From the NCBI GenBank assembly GCA_013816855.1, contig JACDDT010000004.1, positions 1-64,000 on the forward strand: DNA of 64,000 bases. The letters run 5' to 3'. The notes below the pieces were generated by a model. The model saw nothing but the letters and a program-made list of their open reading frames with translations, did not search any database and was not told the DNA's origin. The position numbers were made by a program, and so were the translations under genes. Of this stretch, positions 10,547 through 20,031 are shown in pieces. Origin of the DNA: Gemmatimonadaceae bacterium (GTDB taxonomy: Bacteria > Gemmatimonadota > Gemmatimonadetes > Gemmatimonadales > Gemmatimonadaceae). Positions within the stretch are counted from its first letter, which is position 1; every line of letters begins with the position of its first letter.

Positions 10547-11527
10547 CTAGTCGAGGTACATGACTTTTCGCACGGCTGCGATTGTCTTTGCGGCGTCGGG
10601 CTTCGCTGCTTTCTCGAGATTCTTCGCGTAAGGCATAGGAACGTCTTCCTGGTGCACGCGGATAACGGGTGCGTCTAGATCGTCGAAGCACTCGCGCTGT
10701 ATGAAATCAACGACCTGCGCGCCGACTCCGCAGATCTCCCATCCTTCCTCGAGCACGACGGCGCGATTCGTTTTCTGCACGGACTGCGCAATCGCCTCAA
10801 CGTCCATCGGGCGTATGGTGCGAAGGTCGACGACTTCGATACTGATATCGTCCTTGGCGAGTGCGTCCGCTACCTGCATGGCGACGAGGACCATCTTTCC
10901 GTGAGTGACGATGGTGCAGTGCTCGCCTTCACGCTTAAGATCGGCTTTACCGATCCGAATGAGGTAATCCTCTTCCGGGACTTCGCCCTTGGTATTGTAG
11001 AGCATCTCGCCTTCGAGGAAGACGACCGGATTGTCATCCCGAATCGCAGACTTCAAAAGACCTTTCGCGTCCGCGGGAGTTCCGGGAGTAAGAACCTTGA
11101 GTCCGGGAATGTGAGCGAGCCAGCTCTCCCAAGCCTGCGAATGCTGCGCGCCGAGCTGGAGTGCGCTGCCGTTCGGTCCCCGGAACACCATCGGCATCTT
11201 GTATTGACCGCCGGACATGTAGAGCATCTTCGCGGCGGCGTTGACGACTTCGTCTAGAGCGAGAAGCGCGAAGTTCCACGTCATGAACTCGACGACAGGC
11301 CGCAGCCCGACCATCGCGGCGCCGACGCCCACGCCGGCGAAGCCAAGCTCAGTGATCGGAGTATCGACAATGCGACGCGGGCCGAACTCGTCGAGCAATC
11401 CCTTGGAGACTTTGTACGCGCCGTTGTACTGCGCGACTTCCTCGCCCATGAGGAAAACGCGGTCGTCTCGCGCCAGCTCTTCGCGAAGCGCGGACGTAAG
11501 CGCTTCACGGTAGGTCATGACGGCCAT
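10547..11527 (-). CDS. pdhB: Pyruvate dehydrogenase E1 component subunit beta
   Basis: MTYREALTSALREELARDDRVFLMGEEVAQYNGAYKVSKGL; adjacent to E1 alpha and E2. Confidence 0.96.
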   Translation of the reverse strand: MAVMTYREALTSALREELARDDRVFLMGEEVAQYNGAYKVSKGLLDEFGPRRIVDTPITELGFAGVGVGAAMVGLRPVVEFMTWNFALLALDEVVNAAAKMLYMSGGQYKMPMVFRGPNGSALQLGAQHSQAWESWLAHIPGLKVLTPGTPADAKGLLKSAIRDDNPVVFLEGEMLYNTKGEVPEEDYLIRIGKADLKREGEHCTIVTHGKMVLVAMQVADALAKDDISIEVVDLRTIRPMDVEAIAQSVQKTNRAVVLEEGWEICGVGAQVVDFIQRECFDDLDAPVIRVHQEDVPMPYAKNLEKAAKPDAAKTIAAVRKVMYLD

Positions 11528-12586
11528 CTAGGACTCCGACTCGGCGAGCACATCGGTCCACAGCTCTTCGGGAGCGGGCTCCGGACTCGCGTCGGCAAAG
11601 TCCCACGCGTCCTGCGCCGCGGCTTTGGCATCGTCATCGATCTTGGAGAGCTCGCCTTCACTCAGCTCGTCGTGCTCGTGCATGAACTGGTGCAGGAGGA
11701 GAATCGGATCGCGCTTCATGTTCTCCTCGAGCTCTTCGCGAGACCTGTAGGTTCCGGCGACGGCATCGGACATCGAGTGGCCCATGAACCTATAAGTGCG
11801 CAACTCGATGAGAGTGGGACGCTTTTCTTTTCTCCCGCGCTCAATGGCGCGTCCGACGCAATCGCGAACGGCGAAAAGATCCTGGCCGTCCACGGATTCT
11901 CCGATCATGCGGTATCCCTTGGCGCGGACGATTACGTCTTCATTCGCGGTCGAGCGCGAAATAGCGGTTCCCATCCCGTAGCGATTGTTCTCAATGATGA
12001 AGATGACGGGGAGATTCCACAGCGACGCCATGTTGAGCGCTTCGTGGAACGCGCCGATGTTCACCGCCGCCTCGCCAAAGAAGCAGACGCAAACCTGATC
12101 GCCGTCCTTGTACTTGATTGCGAAGCCGACGCCCGCAGCAACTGGAACGTGACCGCCGACGATGCCGTGTCCGCCGAGGAAGTTCGTGGCGGAATCAAAG
12201 ATGTGCATGGAGCCGCCCTTGCCGTGCGAGCAGCCATCCGCGCGGCCAAAAAGCTCGGCCATGATGGCGCGCGGAGAGATCCCGCGAGCCAGCGCCTGCC
12301 CGTGATCACGGTAAGCGGTGATGACGTAATCGTCGGGGCGGAGCATCGACATTGTGCCGGTCGAGATTGCTTCCTGTCCGATATAGAGGTGGCAGAATCC
12401 ACCAATCTTTCCGAGCGCGTATGCTTCCGCGCACTTCTCCTCGAATCGGCGCTGAAGCAGCATGGAGCGAAGGAGCTCCTTCCGCATGGCGACGTCGGTC
12501 CCGGAGATTTTTTCCGGAAGCGGTTTCTCCGCGCGCGCGCTCTCTGCGCTTTTGCGCTCCTTCGCCGGCTTTGCGCCCGCGCTCAT
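11528..12586 (-). CDS. pdhA: Pyruvate dehydrogenase E1 component subunit alpha
   Basis: GGFCHLYIGQEA, GCSHGKGGSMHIFD, TPP motif GEAAVNIGAFHEALNMASLWNLPVIFIIENN. Confidence 0.96.
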   Translation of the reverse strand: MSAGAKPAKERKSAESARAEKPLPEKISGTDVAMRKELLRSMLLQRRFEEKCAEAYALGKIGGFCHLYIGQEAISTGTMSMLRPDDYVITAYRDHGQALARGISPRAIMAELFGRADGCSHGKGGSMHIFDSATNFLGGHGIVGGHVPVAAGVGFAIKYKDGDQVCVCFFGEAAVNIGAFHEALNMASLWNLPVIFIIENNRYGMGTAISRSTANEDVIVRAKGYRMIGESVDGQDLFAVRDCVGRAIERGRKEKRPTLIELRTYRFMGHSMSDAVAGTYRSREELEENMKRDPILLLHQFMHEHDELSEGELSKIDDDAKAAAQDAWDFADASPEPAPEELWTDVLAESES

Positions 12587-13491
12587 ACCCCGGCCGCCTG
12601 CACCTGCTCCCAGGCGTGGTAGCTCGAGCGAACGAGCGGTCCTGATTCAACGTGGCGAAAACCCATCTCCATTCCGACGTCCTTCAAGTATTTGAATTCT
12701 TCCGGCGCGTAGTAGCGATCAAGAGCGATGTGCGAGCTCGAGGGCCGGAGGTATTGGCCAACGGTAAGGATATCAACATCAACTTCACGGAGGTCGCGCA
12801 TCACTTCGATGACCTCTTCGATCGTCTCGCCCATTCCGAGTATGATTCCAGTTTTTGTCGGGATGGCGGGGGCAATACGCTTCGCGAAACGGAAAATCTC
12901 GAGCACCCGCGGGTAGCGTCCGCCCGGCCGGGCTTTCTTGTAGAGACGCGGAACCGTCTCGGTGTTGTGATTGTAGATCTCGGGCCTGGCTTCGAGCACA
13001 GCGGTAATGCTCGACTCGCTCCCTTGAAAATCCGGGACGAGAACTTCGACGGAGCAGCCGGGCACGCGGGCGTGAATCTGACGAATGGTCTCGGCGAAGA
13101 TGTAGGCGCCGAAATCGGGGAGATCGTCGCGGTCCACCGATGTGATGACAGCGTGCTGGAGGTTCATCTCCGCGATCGCCTGGGCGACGCGTGACGGCTC
13201 GGCGATGTCATACGCAGGGGGACGGCCGTGCGCGACGGCGCAGTAAGCACAATTTCGCGTGCAGACGTCGCCGAGGATCATAAAGGTCGCGGTCCCATGC
13301 TCCCAACATTCGCCGACGTTGGGGCAGTGCGCTTCGGCGCAAACCGAGTGCAGGTCGAGGTCGCGCATCAACTGCTGGAGGCGCAAATAGTTAGGGCCAC
13401 CAGGCGCTTTGACTTTCAACCAGCCCGGCTTTCTTTCCGGGAGCGGCTCGGAGCGGTGGCGCCCGAGAATCTGATAGAGGGTTTCGCTCAT
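12583..13491 (-). CDS. lipA: Lipoyl synthase (radical SAM)
   Basis: CPNVGECWEHGTATFMILGDVCTRNCAYCAV, VTSVDRDDLPDFGA. Confidence 0.97.
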   Translation of the reverse strand: MSETLYQILGRHRSEPLPERKPGWLKVKAPGGPNYLRLQQLMRDLDLHSVCAEAHCPNVGECWEHGTATFMILGDVCTRNCAYCAVAHGRPPAYDIAEPSRVAQAIAEMNLQHAVITSVDRDDLPDFGAYIFAETIRQIHARVPGCSVEVLVPDFQGSESSITAVLEARPEIYNHNTETVPRLYKKARPGGRYPRVLEIFRFAKRIAPAIPTKTGIILGMGETIEEVIEVMRDLREVDVDILTVGQYLRPSSSHIALDRYYAPEEFKYLKDVGMEMGFRHVESGPLVRSSYHAWEQVQAAGV

Positions 13492-13511
13492 GTCCAGTCT
13501 GCCAATCTACA

Positions 13512-14579
13512 TTAAAAGCGGTCCGGGCGAAATTGCGCCAGGTCGTGCGGAAGTGGTGATCCTGTAACGAGATCGGCGACTAAATCCCCCGTTAGGGGGG
13601 CCATGAGAATGCCGTTTCTGCCGTGGCCGCAAGCGTAGATAATCGAGGGGCGCGAGGGATCGGGTCCGAGGAGCGGAAGAAGATCGGGTGTCAGCGGCCG
13701 AAGTCCCGCCCAAAAAGAGGTCGGCTCCGCGTTGGCGAGGCGTGGCAAAATTTCCCCCGCTGCCGAGCGGATTTTGGCGATGCCGGTTTCACTCGTGGAA
13801 GCGTCGAATCCTGTTCGCTCCATCGTGCTGCCGGCGATTATGGCCGCCCCCCGGGGCACCAGATATCCGCGCGGACCGTACGTAACGTGCCCGAGCGAAG
13901 CGCCGTGATACTCGAGCAGCTGGCCCTTGGCAGGAGAGACGGCGGCGGCGAACGCTGCGCCGGAGATATGTGCAGACCAGGCGCCGACAGCCAAAATGAA
14001 GCGCTCCGCCGAAATCGCCCCGCCGTCTGCTAGCCGGACAGCCACAGATTCCGCAGTCGCATCGATCTGCGTGACGCGGCCCGTCGATAGCCTGATGAGT
14101 GGGGTTCGCTGAACCGCGGCGAGAAGCGCCTCCATCAGTGCGACGTTATCGACACATCCGTCTCGCGGATTGTAGACCGCGCCGAGCGAGTGGGAGAGAG
14201 CGGGCTCGAGCTTCGAGACCTCACTTTGGTCGAGCCAACTGCTCGTTGCCGGTGCGGATTTACGCAGGCCTTTAACGCCCGCCGGCGACAGCGCGATCTG
14301 AAGAATTCCTCTGCGGTTGAGCGCCGCGCGTATTCCGGTTCGCTCCTGCAGATAGTCCAAGTAATCCGGGTAGCGGTCGCGCGCTGCTAGCCCGAAAGTG
14401 TCCGCTTCGGCGGATGCGCGCTCGACGGACGGAGCAAGCATTCCGGCGGCGGCACGGGACGCCTCTCCAGGGGCGCTCTCTCCCACGACGGTGACCTTCA
14501 CTTTGCGCTCCGCGAGAGCAAGCGCGCTGCACAGTCCTATCACTCCCTGGCCGGCAACTACGACATCCGGATTCATCAA
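13512..14579 (-). CDS. thiO: Glycine oxidase ThiO / FAD-dependent D-amino acid oxidase family
   Basis: DVVVAGQGVIGLCSALALAERKVKVTVV; C-terminal WAGLRPLTPDLLPLLGPDP...YACGHGRNGILMAP. Confidence 0.85.
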   Translation of the reverse strand: MMNPDVVVAGQGVIGLCSALALAERKVKVTVVGESAPGEASRAAAGMLAPSVERASAEADTFGLAARDRYPDYLDYLQERTGIRAALNRRGILQIALSPAGVKGLRKSAPATSSWLDQSEVSKLEPALSHSLGAVYNPRDGCVDNVALMEALLAAVQRTPLIRLSTGRVTQIDATAESVAVRLADGGAISAERFILAVGAWSAHISGAAFAAAVSPAKGQLLEYHGASLGHVTYGPRGYLVPRGAAIIAGSTMERTGFDASTSETGIAKIRSAAGEILPRLANAEPTSFWAGLRPLTPDLLPLLGPDPSRPSIIYACGHGRNGILMAPLTGDLVADLVTGSPLPHDLAQFRPDRF

Positions 14580-14645
14580 ACTGCCTGAAACCCGTCGGCC
14601 CGGCCCGGCGTAGGGCAGGATGTAACTCCTTCGGAGAGATTTCCT

Positions 14646-14879
14646 ATGTTGCGCGCCATTCTGATGCTCGGCCTCTTAGTCGTCCTCGGCATGTTTGCCG
14701 CCGGACTGGTTTTCAATGTCCTTGGCGGACTCGTCGGTCTCGTTATCTGGGCCGCTGTTCTCGCAGTCAAGTTACTCGTCGTTGGCGGAATTCTGTATTT
14801 AGGTCTCTGCGTGCTGAGTCCCAATACGGCGCAGCGGCTCAAAGAGCGATGGACGGAAACGAGAGTCCAACAGTACTAA
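14646..14879 (+). CDS. Small membrane protein, 77 aa, two predicted TM segments
   Basis: Hydrophobic stretches; GGAGAGA ribosome-binding site just upstream; rho-independent terminator downstream. Confidence 0.65.
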   Translation: MLRAILMLGLLVVLGMFAAGLVFNVLGGLVGLVIWAAVLAVKLLVVGGILYLGLCVLSPNTAQRLKERWTETRVQQY

Positions 14880-14906
14880 GCGCCATCGCATTAGCTGACG
14901 TGCAAA

Positions 14907-14939
14907 GGGCACCACTTATTGTGGTGCCCTTCTTTTTTC
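14907..14939 (+). terminator. Rho-independent terminator
   Basis: GGGCACCAC-TTATT-GTGGTGCCC followed by TTCTTTTTT. Confidence 0.93.
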
Positions 14940-14954
14940 TACCTATCGCAACGG

Positions 14955-15698
14955 CTACTTCGAAGTAGGAGTGAAGTACGACTTCAAGTAGAGATTGAGC
15001 GAGCCGAAGGACACCTTCGACTTGAGCTGCAGGACGATCTTCCGGTCGTCATCGGACAGCCAGATAAGGGCCTGGCCGTTTTCCGAAAAAATTCCCGTGG
15101 TTTTGATGACAGGCTGGATTACGATTGCGTTGAACATTCCGGCGGGGACAGTCACCTTCTCGCGCCGAAGGACGCGGATGCGAACCGGGTTACGGTCGGG
15201 ACGGAAGTAACGATTGAAGTCGTACGTCTGGCCGACGACGAGCGGAATCGTTCTGATGAAATACAAGAATGATCCGTCGTCGAGTGGCTGCGGCGACGCA
15301 GGATGCTCGCGCGGCGGCTTCTTGTGCATCTCGAAATACACATTGCGATCGGGATAGATGTCGTATCGTCTCTCCTTTTCGTTGGTGCCTTCTTCGAGCT
15401 GCTGTACGAAACGGAGCGAGGAGAAGCTGGCGGTGTCGATCCAGCTCTCATACACGTCGTTCACTTTGTAGAAGAACGTCCCGCCCTGGACCCAGAACGC
15501 GGTATGAAATGCGCCGCGCCCACGAATGTTCTCGACGCCGACTATTTCCATGTGGCCGTTCCCGACCTTGACCGGTCCGAAGCGGACTTCGTATTCCATC
15601 CTCTCGCCGACGGTAAAAGCGGTTTTCGTTTGCGCTGTAGTGGTCGGAAGGAGCGCGACGATTGCAAGCGAAACGGTGCGAGCAAAAATTGGATTCAT
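14955..15698 (-). CDS. DUF3108-like periplasmic protein
   Basis: FTVGERMEYEVRFGPVKVGNGHMEI, VWLSDD-type C-terminus (LIWLSDDDRKIVLQLKSKVSFGSLNLYL). Confidence 0.75.
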   Translation of the reverse strand: MNPIFARTVSLAIVALLPTTTAQTKTAFTVGERMEYEVRFGPVKVGNGHMEIVGVENIRGRGAFHTAFWVQGGTFFYKVNDVYESWIDTASFSSLRFVQQLEEGTNEKERRYDIYPDRNVYFEMHKKPPREHPASPQPLDDGSFLYFIRTIPLVVGQTYDFNRYFRPDRNPVRIRVLRREKVTVPAGMFNAIVIQPVIKTTGIFSENGQALIWLSDDDRKIVLQLKSKVSFGSLNLYLKSYFTPTSK

Positions 15699-15700
15699 GA

Positions 15701-16519
15701 TCAGGTGCCTGTCGCAAGGAGCCGGCGCGCGTTCCGGCCGACCCGGTAAATGCCGAGAGCGCCCGCGAAAGGCTGTAGCCGCGTTCCGCGGACGCGCAGG
15801 TCGTATCTCGGCTCTTGTGCCAGAGTTTCAATGCGTCGCGCCAGTGGAGCGGTACGAAAAAGAAGCTCCGCGTTGGCGGCCCAACCGTCCGACGTGATGA
15901 AAGGCGCGTCGCCGGCGGACTTGATGAGGTCCTTGAGGACGGTGATGCGATAGCAGCGAAAAGTCGTGAAGGCATCGGCCGGCGCGTTGCGCGGCATGAC
16001 GATCTTTCGGATCCAGTCGCTGAGATGTTTGAGACGCTTCACCTGCACTGGCGCGCCGGCGGAAGTCTGCGCCGTGGTGACGATATCCGTGCCGCCTTCG
16101 AATCTTTTCACGAGCTCGGGGATCTGCTCGGGTTGATCCGTGAAGTCTGCCTGCATGACGATCATTGCATCGCGCCGGGGATAGCGGGTTTTTCGAGTAA
16201 CCTCGCGGCAGAGCGCTTCGAGCGCCCGCCCATACCCGACACGCTCCTTTCCTCCGATGACGCTGAGAGGAATGACTTCCTTATATGGCTCGAGGGTCTC
16301 CCGCGTCGCATCGGTGCTGGCGTCGTCATACACGATGATCTCGTACTCCCGGGAATAGTCCTGGAATACACGGCGGATCCGCCATAAAAGCAGACCGACC
16401 GTTTCCGATTCGTTGTATGCGGGAATGCAGATGTAAAGCAAAGGCGCCCCGTGCGGTTTACGTCGTGACGTGCAAGATAGAAGATTCCGCGCTTTTGATG
16501 CTACCCTGCGCGACATCAT
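15701..16519 (-). CDS. Glycosyltransferase family 2
   Basis: YICIPAYNESETVGLLL, EIIVYDDASTDATRE, VMQADFTDQPEQIPEL. Start uncertain (overlaps upstream gene). Confidence 0.82.
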   Translation of the reverse strand: MMSRRVASKARNLLSCTSRRKPHGAPLLYICIPAYNESETVGLLLWRIRRVFQDYSREYEIIVYDDASTDATRETLEPYKEVIPLSVIGGKERVGYGRALEALCREVTRKTRYPRRDAMIVMQADFTDQPEQIPELVKRFEGGTDIVTTAQTSAGAPVQVKRLKHLSDWIRKIVMPRNAPADAFTTFRCYRITVLKDLIKSAGDAPFITSDGWAANAELLFRTAPLARRIETLAQEPRYDLRVRGTRLQPFAGALGIYRVGRNARRLLATGT

Positions 16520-17669
16520 CGTACACCGCCAGCGTACGTTCGGTCATCAGATCGTCCGTAAAGGCCCGTGCCCGGCGGCCCGCGCCCTCGGCGAGGCGGC
16601 GCCTAAGAGCGGGATCGCGAATGAGCGATGCGGAAGCGCGGGCAAAGCCCGAAATGTCACCGGGCTTGATGAGGCGTCCGCTGATGCCTTCTTCGACGAG
16701 CTCGGGGAGGCCGCCGACTGCGAACGTGACGGGCGGAACGCCGAGCGCCATAGCGTCGATGACTACTGTTCCCAAACCCTCGGACCGGGAAGGATGCCAA
16801 AGAATATCAAGTCCCGCGATCGCCTCCTCTACTTCCGGCAGAAAACCGGCGCGGAAAGCTTCGACGCCTCCGCATGTCGTCGCGCCCGCGTCCGTTCCGC
16901 CGATCAACACGATGCGCACCGAACGGAAGACATCATCGGGAAGATGGCCGGCGATGGCATCTAGATCGGCGAGTCCCTTTTCAGCGGTCATCGCCCCCAC
17001 AACTCCACAGATGACCGATGCCTTTGGCCAACCCCGCTGAGCGCGCCAATCCCGCGGTTTTATCTTGGGCGGCATCTGCACTCCCGAATGCACCACGCTG
17101 ATGCGGGAATCTTCGATGCCGGCCGCAAGCAGGGATTGCCGCACCGCGGCGGAGATGGCGATGAATCGTCCAACGCGCTTCCCATACTTCCAGCGCGCGT
17201 TCTTCGGCGGGAATGTCACGCGGCGCGCAACGATCAGCGCAGGGGACTTTTTCCCGAGCAGCGCGAGCAAACTGACGCCATGCGCGTGCGCGTCGTGCGC
17301 GTGAACGACATCGGGCTTCCAATGGGCGATGATTTTTCGAATCGCCAGAGCGGATGAAACATCGAGGTCGCCGCGAAGAGGAAGCGCGAATGTCGCGAGC
17401 CCGTGCGCGCGCGCCTTTTCGATGAGGGGCGAATCACCGGGCGCTACGATGGCCGTCTCGTAACCCCGCGCCTTCATTCCGGACGCGAGCAGGTACACCT
17501 GGCGCTGGCCGCCGCGCCATCCGCGCCCGGAGTCTACGTGTAAAACGCGGTGGGAGGTCAGCTCGCCGATGAGAGCCGCTCGGCGAAGGCGTGAAACAAT
17601 CCCCGGTCCCACGGCTCCGGAGAGTCGGTCATCTCTTCCGGGTGCCATTGCACCGCAACCATCCACCAT
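16458..17669 (-). CDS. Glycosyltransferase family 4 (GT-B)
   Basis: GWRGGQRQVYLLASGMKARGYE, DVVHAHDAHAHG, HPSRSEGLGTVVIDAMALGVPPV. True start is probably inside the ORF, near 17560-17600. Confidence 0.85.
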   Translation of the reverse strand: MVDGCGAMAPGRDDRLSGAVGPGIVSRLRRAALIGELTSHRVLHVDSGRGWRGGQRQVYLLASGMKARGYETAIVAPGDSPLIEKARAHGLATFALPLRGDLDVSSALAIRKIIAHWKPDVVHAHDAHAHGVSLLALLGKKSPALIVARRVTFPPKNARWKYGKRVGRFIAISAAVRQSLLAAGIEDSRISVVHSGVQMPPKIKPRDWRAQRGWPKASVICGVVGAMTAEKGLADLDAIAGHLPDDVFRSVRIVLIGGTDAGATTCGGVEAFRAGFLPEVEEAIAGLDILWHPSRSEGLGTVVIDAMALGVPPVTFAVGGLPELVEEGISGRLIKPGDISGFARASASLIRDPALRRRLAEGAGRRARAFTDDLMTERTLAVYDDVAQGSIKSAESSILHVTT

Positions 17670-18304
17670 TCTGGATCATTCGCCTCCAGCCCTTCGATTA
17701 CGCCGTCGCTCGATGTCGAAGTGATCTTAAGGTCGGGGCTGACATCCCTCACGGCCTGATGGTGGAGCGAGTTTACGGAGCAGTGAGTAGTTCCCAGCGC
17801 GCGCGCAGTGAGCGAATTCTCCACGACAGTTAGGTCGTGCGTGCGCGAATTTCTCGGGCTGCCGTCGTCGTGGTCAAAAGCGCCTGCACACTCCGCGCGG
17901 ATGTCCTGAATGAGAGTTCCGCCGAGCGCGACGTTTATCACTTGTATGCCGCGGCAGATGGCAAGGGTCGGGGTGCGCCGGCGCTTTGCTTCGCGGATAA
18001 GAGATATCTCGGTGGAGTCGCGCCGGTCGTTGACGGCCTTTAACTTTGGGTGAGGCTGGGCACCATAGCACGACGGATTTACATCCTCGCCTCCGGTGAA
18101 AAGCAAGCCGTCAACCGCTGACAGGATCGCTTCTGCACTTTCAGGGGAGGCGAGGGGCGGAACGACGATTGGTACAAGGCCTGCACTCTCGAGGGCTTCG
18201 ACATAGGACATAGCGAGCCGGACGCGCCGGCTGTCTTCGTCCATACGGCTGGTTGCGGTAACAGCGACGATTCGGGCGGGACCAACCTTGCGCGCGGGTG
18301 ACAC
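17558..18304 (-). CDS. Gamma-glutamyl-gamma-aminobutyrate hydrolase family (peptidase C26 / class I glutamine amidotransferase-like)
   Basis: GLLFTGGEDVNPSCYG, PTLAICRGIQVINVALGGTLIQDI, HHQAV, QWHPEE. Likely GTG start at 18304. Confidence 0.88.
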   Translation of the reverse strand: MSPARKVGPARIVAVTATSRMDEDSRRVRLAMSYVEALESAGLVPIVVPPLASPESAEAILSAVDGLLFTGGEDVNPSCYGAQPHPKLKAVNDRRDSTEISLIREAKRRRTPTLAICRGIQVINVALGGTLIQDIRAECAGAFDHDDGSPRNSRTHDLTVVENSLTARALGTTHCSVNSLHHQAVRDVSPDLKITSTSSDGVIEGLEANDPEWWMVAVQWHPEEMTDSPEPWDRGLFHAFAERLSSAS

Positions 18305-20031
18305 GAGTGATCGCTCTCCAACATCTGTGGTTGATCCTGCAGGCGGGCACGACCGCAATCGCCCCGCTCGATTCCTCAAGTTTGAGCGGGTCGGGAATCG
18401 CCTGCAAGGGGCAGGCGATAACGCGCATCGACGTGCACCCGCGGCCGCCGTTTGAAGTGAGAGGCAGCAACCTCGTAAAGAAAGCCCTCCGCTTCGCAAC
18501 CGACCTCCACGTGACGACCAAGGACGTAATCGTCCGGCGCTTTCTCGCGCTCAAAGTCGGGGACGAATGCAGCGAGATACGTCGCGCCGAGTCCGAGCGC
18601 ATTCTGCGCGCGCAGCCATTTCTCGCAGACGCCGCCGTGTCAGCCATCCCCGACGGAGCGGGCGGGATCATTCTCGACGTGACGACGGTGGACGAGCCCT
18701 CGCTCATTCTCGGCGGAGGAATCTCGGCTAAATCACCGCACATCCGATCGGTTCGCCTCGGCGAATCAAATCTGATGGGCCAGGCGATCTATGTGTCCGG
18801 CGAATGGCGTCACGCGCAGAATTTCCGCGACGTGCTCCGCGGTAAGGTCACTCTCTACCAGTTCCTAGGCAGGCCTTACCAGCTCGCCGTATGGGGAGGG
18901 AGACGCGAGATAGGCAGCGACATCGCGATGGAAGCCAGCCACCCGTTCCTCACCGACCTGCAGAAACTTTCGTGGAGGACGACGGCGGGGAAGGAGGACG
19001 GCCCGTTCTATTTCCAGCGGCCGAATGCCGAGCCCGTGGGACTGAAATTCAAGCGCACTTACGGTGACTTGGGCGGAGTAATCCGCGTCGGGCGCCCGGG
19101 GTCGAGCGTCGGACTCCTCGGCGGATCGATTTCCCACGAAGTGGAAGATCCTGCTCAACTCCCGTTTCGAATTCGGGATTCGGTGACTGTACCCGATACG
19201 AGCAGGGCGCTGATAAACCGGTATCAGCGGGGGCGCAGCACCCGCGTTAACGGGCTGTGGGGAGTGAGGCGCGTGCGGTACCTGAGAGTGGCCGGATTCG
19301 ACGCACTCGAGGGCACGCAGGATTTGCGGCTGGGAAGCGAGGTGTCAACGTTGCTCGGCAAGGGAGTGAAGACTCTCGGGGGCGCCGATGACGACATCTT
19401 CGTGTCGACCGATGTGTATCTGGGCTTTGGGTCGCGCTCTTCCTTTGCGGCGCTCGATTTTTCATCAGAGGGGAGAAAGCCGCGCGAAGGGGATTGGGAC
19501 GGTGTTCTCACCCACGGCCGCGGCGCGATCTATCTCAAGCCTTTTCCGAGCCACACTTTCACTGCGGATGCGACGTGGAGCGGGGGATGGAATCAGCGCG
19601 TGCCGTTCCAGCTGACGCTTTCGGACCGCGAGGGTGGCCTTCGCGGCTTCCACGATTCAGATATCGGCGGCGCGCGGCGAGCTGTGGTGAGAATGGAAGA
19701 CCGGTATCGCGCGGGGCATCTCGGCTCATTCGCGGCCGTCGGCCTCGCCGGCTTCGTCGATATGGGAAAGCTGTGGGCCGGAGACGTTCCTTTTGGGATG
19801 ACGTCAAATCTTTCGATCGGCGCGGGAGTGAGTCTTCTCGCCGCGCTGCCGTCTCAGTCGCGGCGCATGTGGCGGGTCGATCTCGCGTATCCCATTCGCG
19901 GAGAAACGCGCAGGGGCTGGGAAGTGCGATTCAGCAACCGGGATTTCACGCGCATATTCCGGAACGAGCCCCGCGACATCTCCAGCAGCCGCGAGCGCTC
20001 GGTTCCGTCAAGCATTTTTAACTGGCCCTAG
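18298..20031 (+). CDS. Omp85/BamA-TamA-like outer membrane protein with POTRA-like N-terminus
   Basis: VRGSNLVKKALRFATDLHVTTKDVIVRRFLALKVGDECSEIRRAESERILR (POTRA-like); C-terminal LSDREGGLRGFHDSDIGGARRAVVRMEDRY (surface-antigen-like). Confidence 0.72.
   Translation: MTRVIALQHLWLILQAGTTAIAPLDSSSLSGSGIACKGQAITRIDVHPRPPFEVRGSNLVKKALRFATDLHVTTKDVIVRRFLALKVGDECSEIRRAESERILRAQPFLADAAVSAIPDGAGGIILDVTTVDEPSLILGGGISAKSPHIRSVRLGESNLMGQAIYVSGEWRHAQNFRDVLRGKVTLYQFLGRPYQLAVWGGRREIGSDIAMEASHPFLTDLQKLSWRTTAGKEDGPFYFQRPNAEPVGLKFKRTYGDLGGVIRVGRPGSSVGLLGGSISHEVEDPAQLPFRIRDSVTVPDTSRALINRYQRGRSTRVNGLWGVRRVRYLRVAGFDALEGTQDLRLGSEVSTLLGKGVKTLGGADDDIFVSTDVYLGFGSRSSFAALDFSSEGRKPREGDWDGVLTHGRGAIYLKPFPSHTFTADATWSGGWNQRVPFQLTLSDREGGLRGFHDSDIGGARRAVVRMEDRYRAGHLGSFAAVGLAGFVDMGKLWAGDVPFGMTSNLSIGAGVSLLAALPSQSRRMWRVDLAYPIRGETRRGWEVRFSNRDFTRIFRNEPRDISSSRERSVPSSIFNWP

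Noticed and set aside
11672-12622. 316-aa plus-strand ORF opposite pdhA
   Set aside because: Antisense shadow of pdhA.
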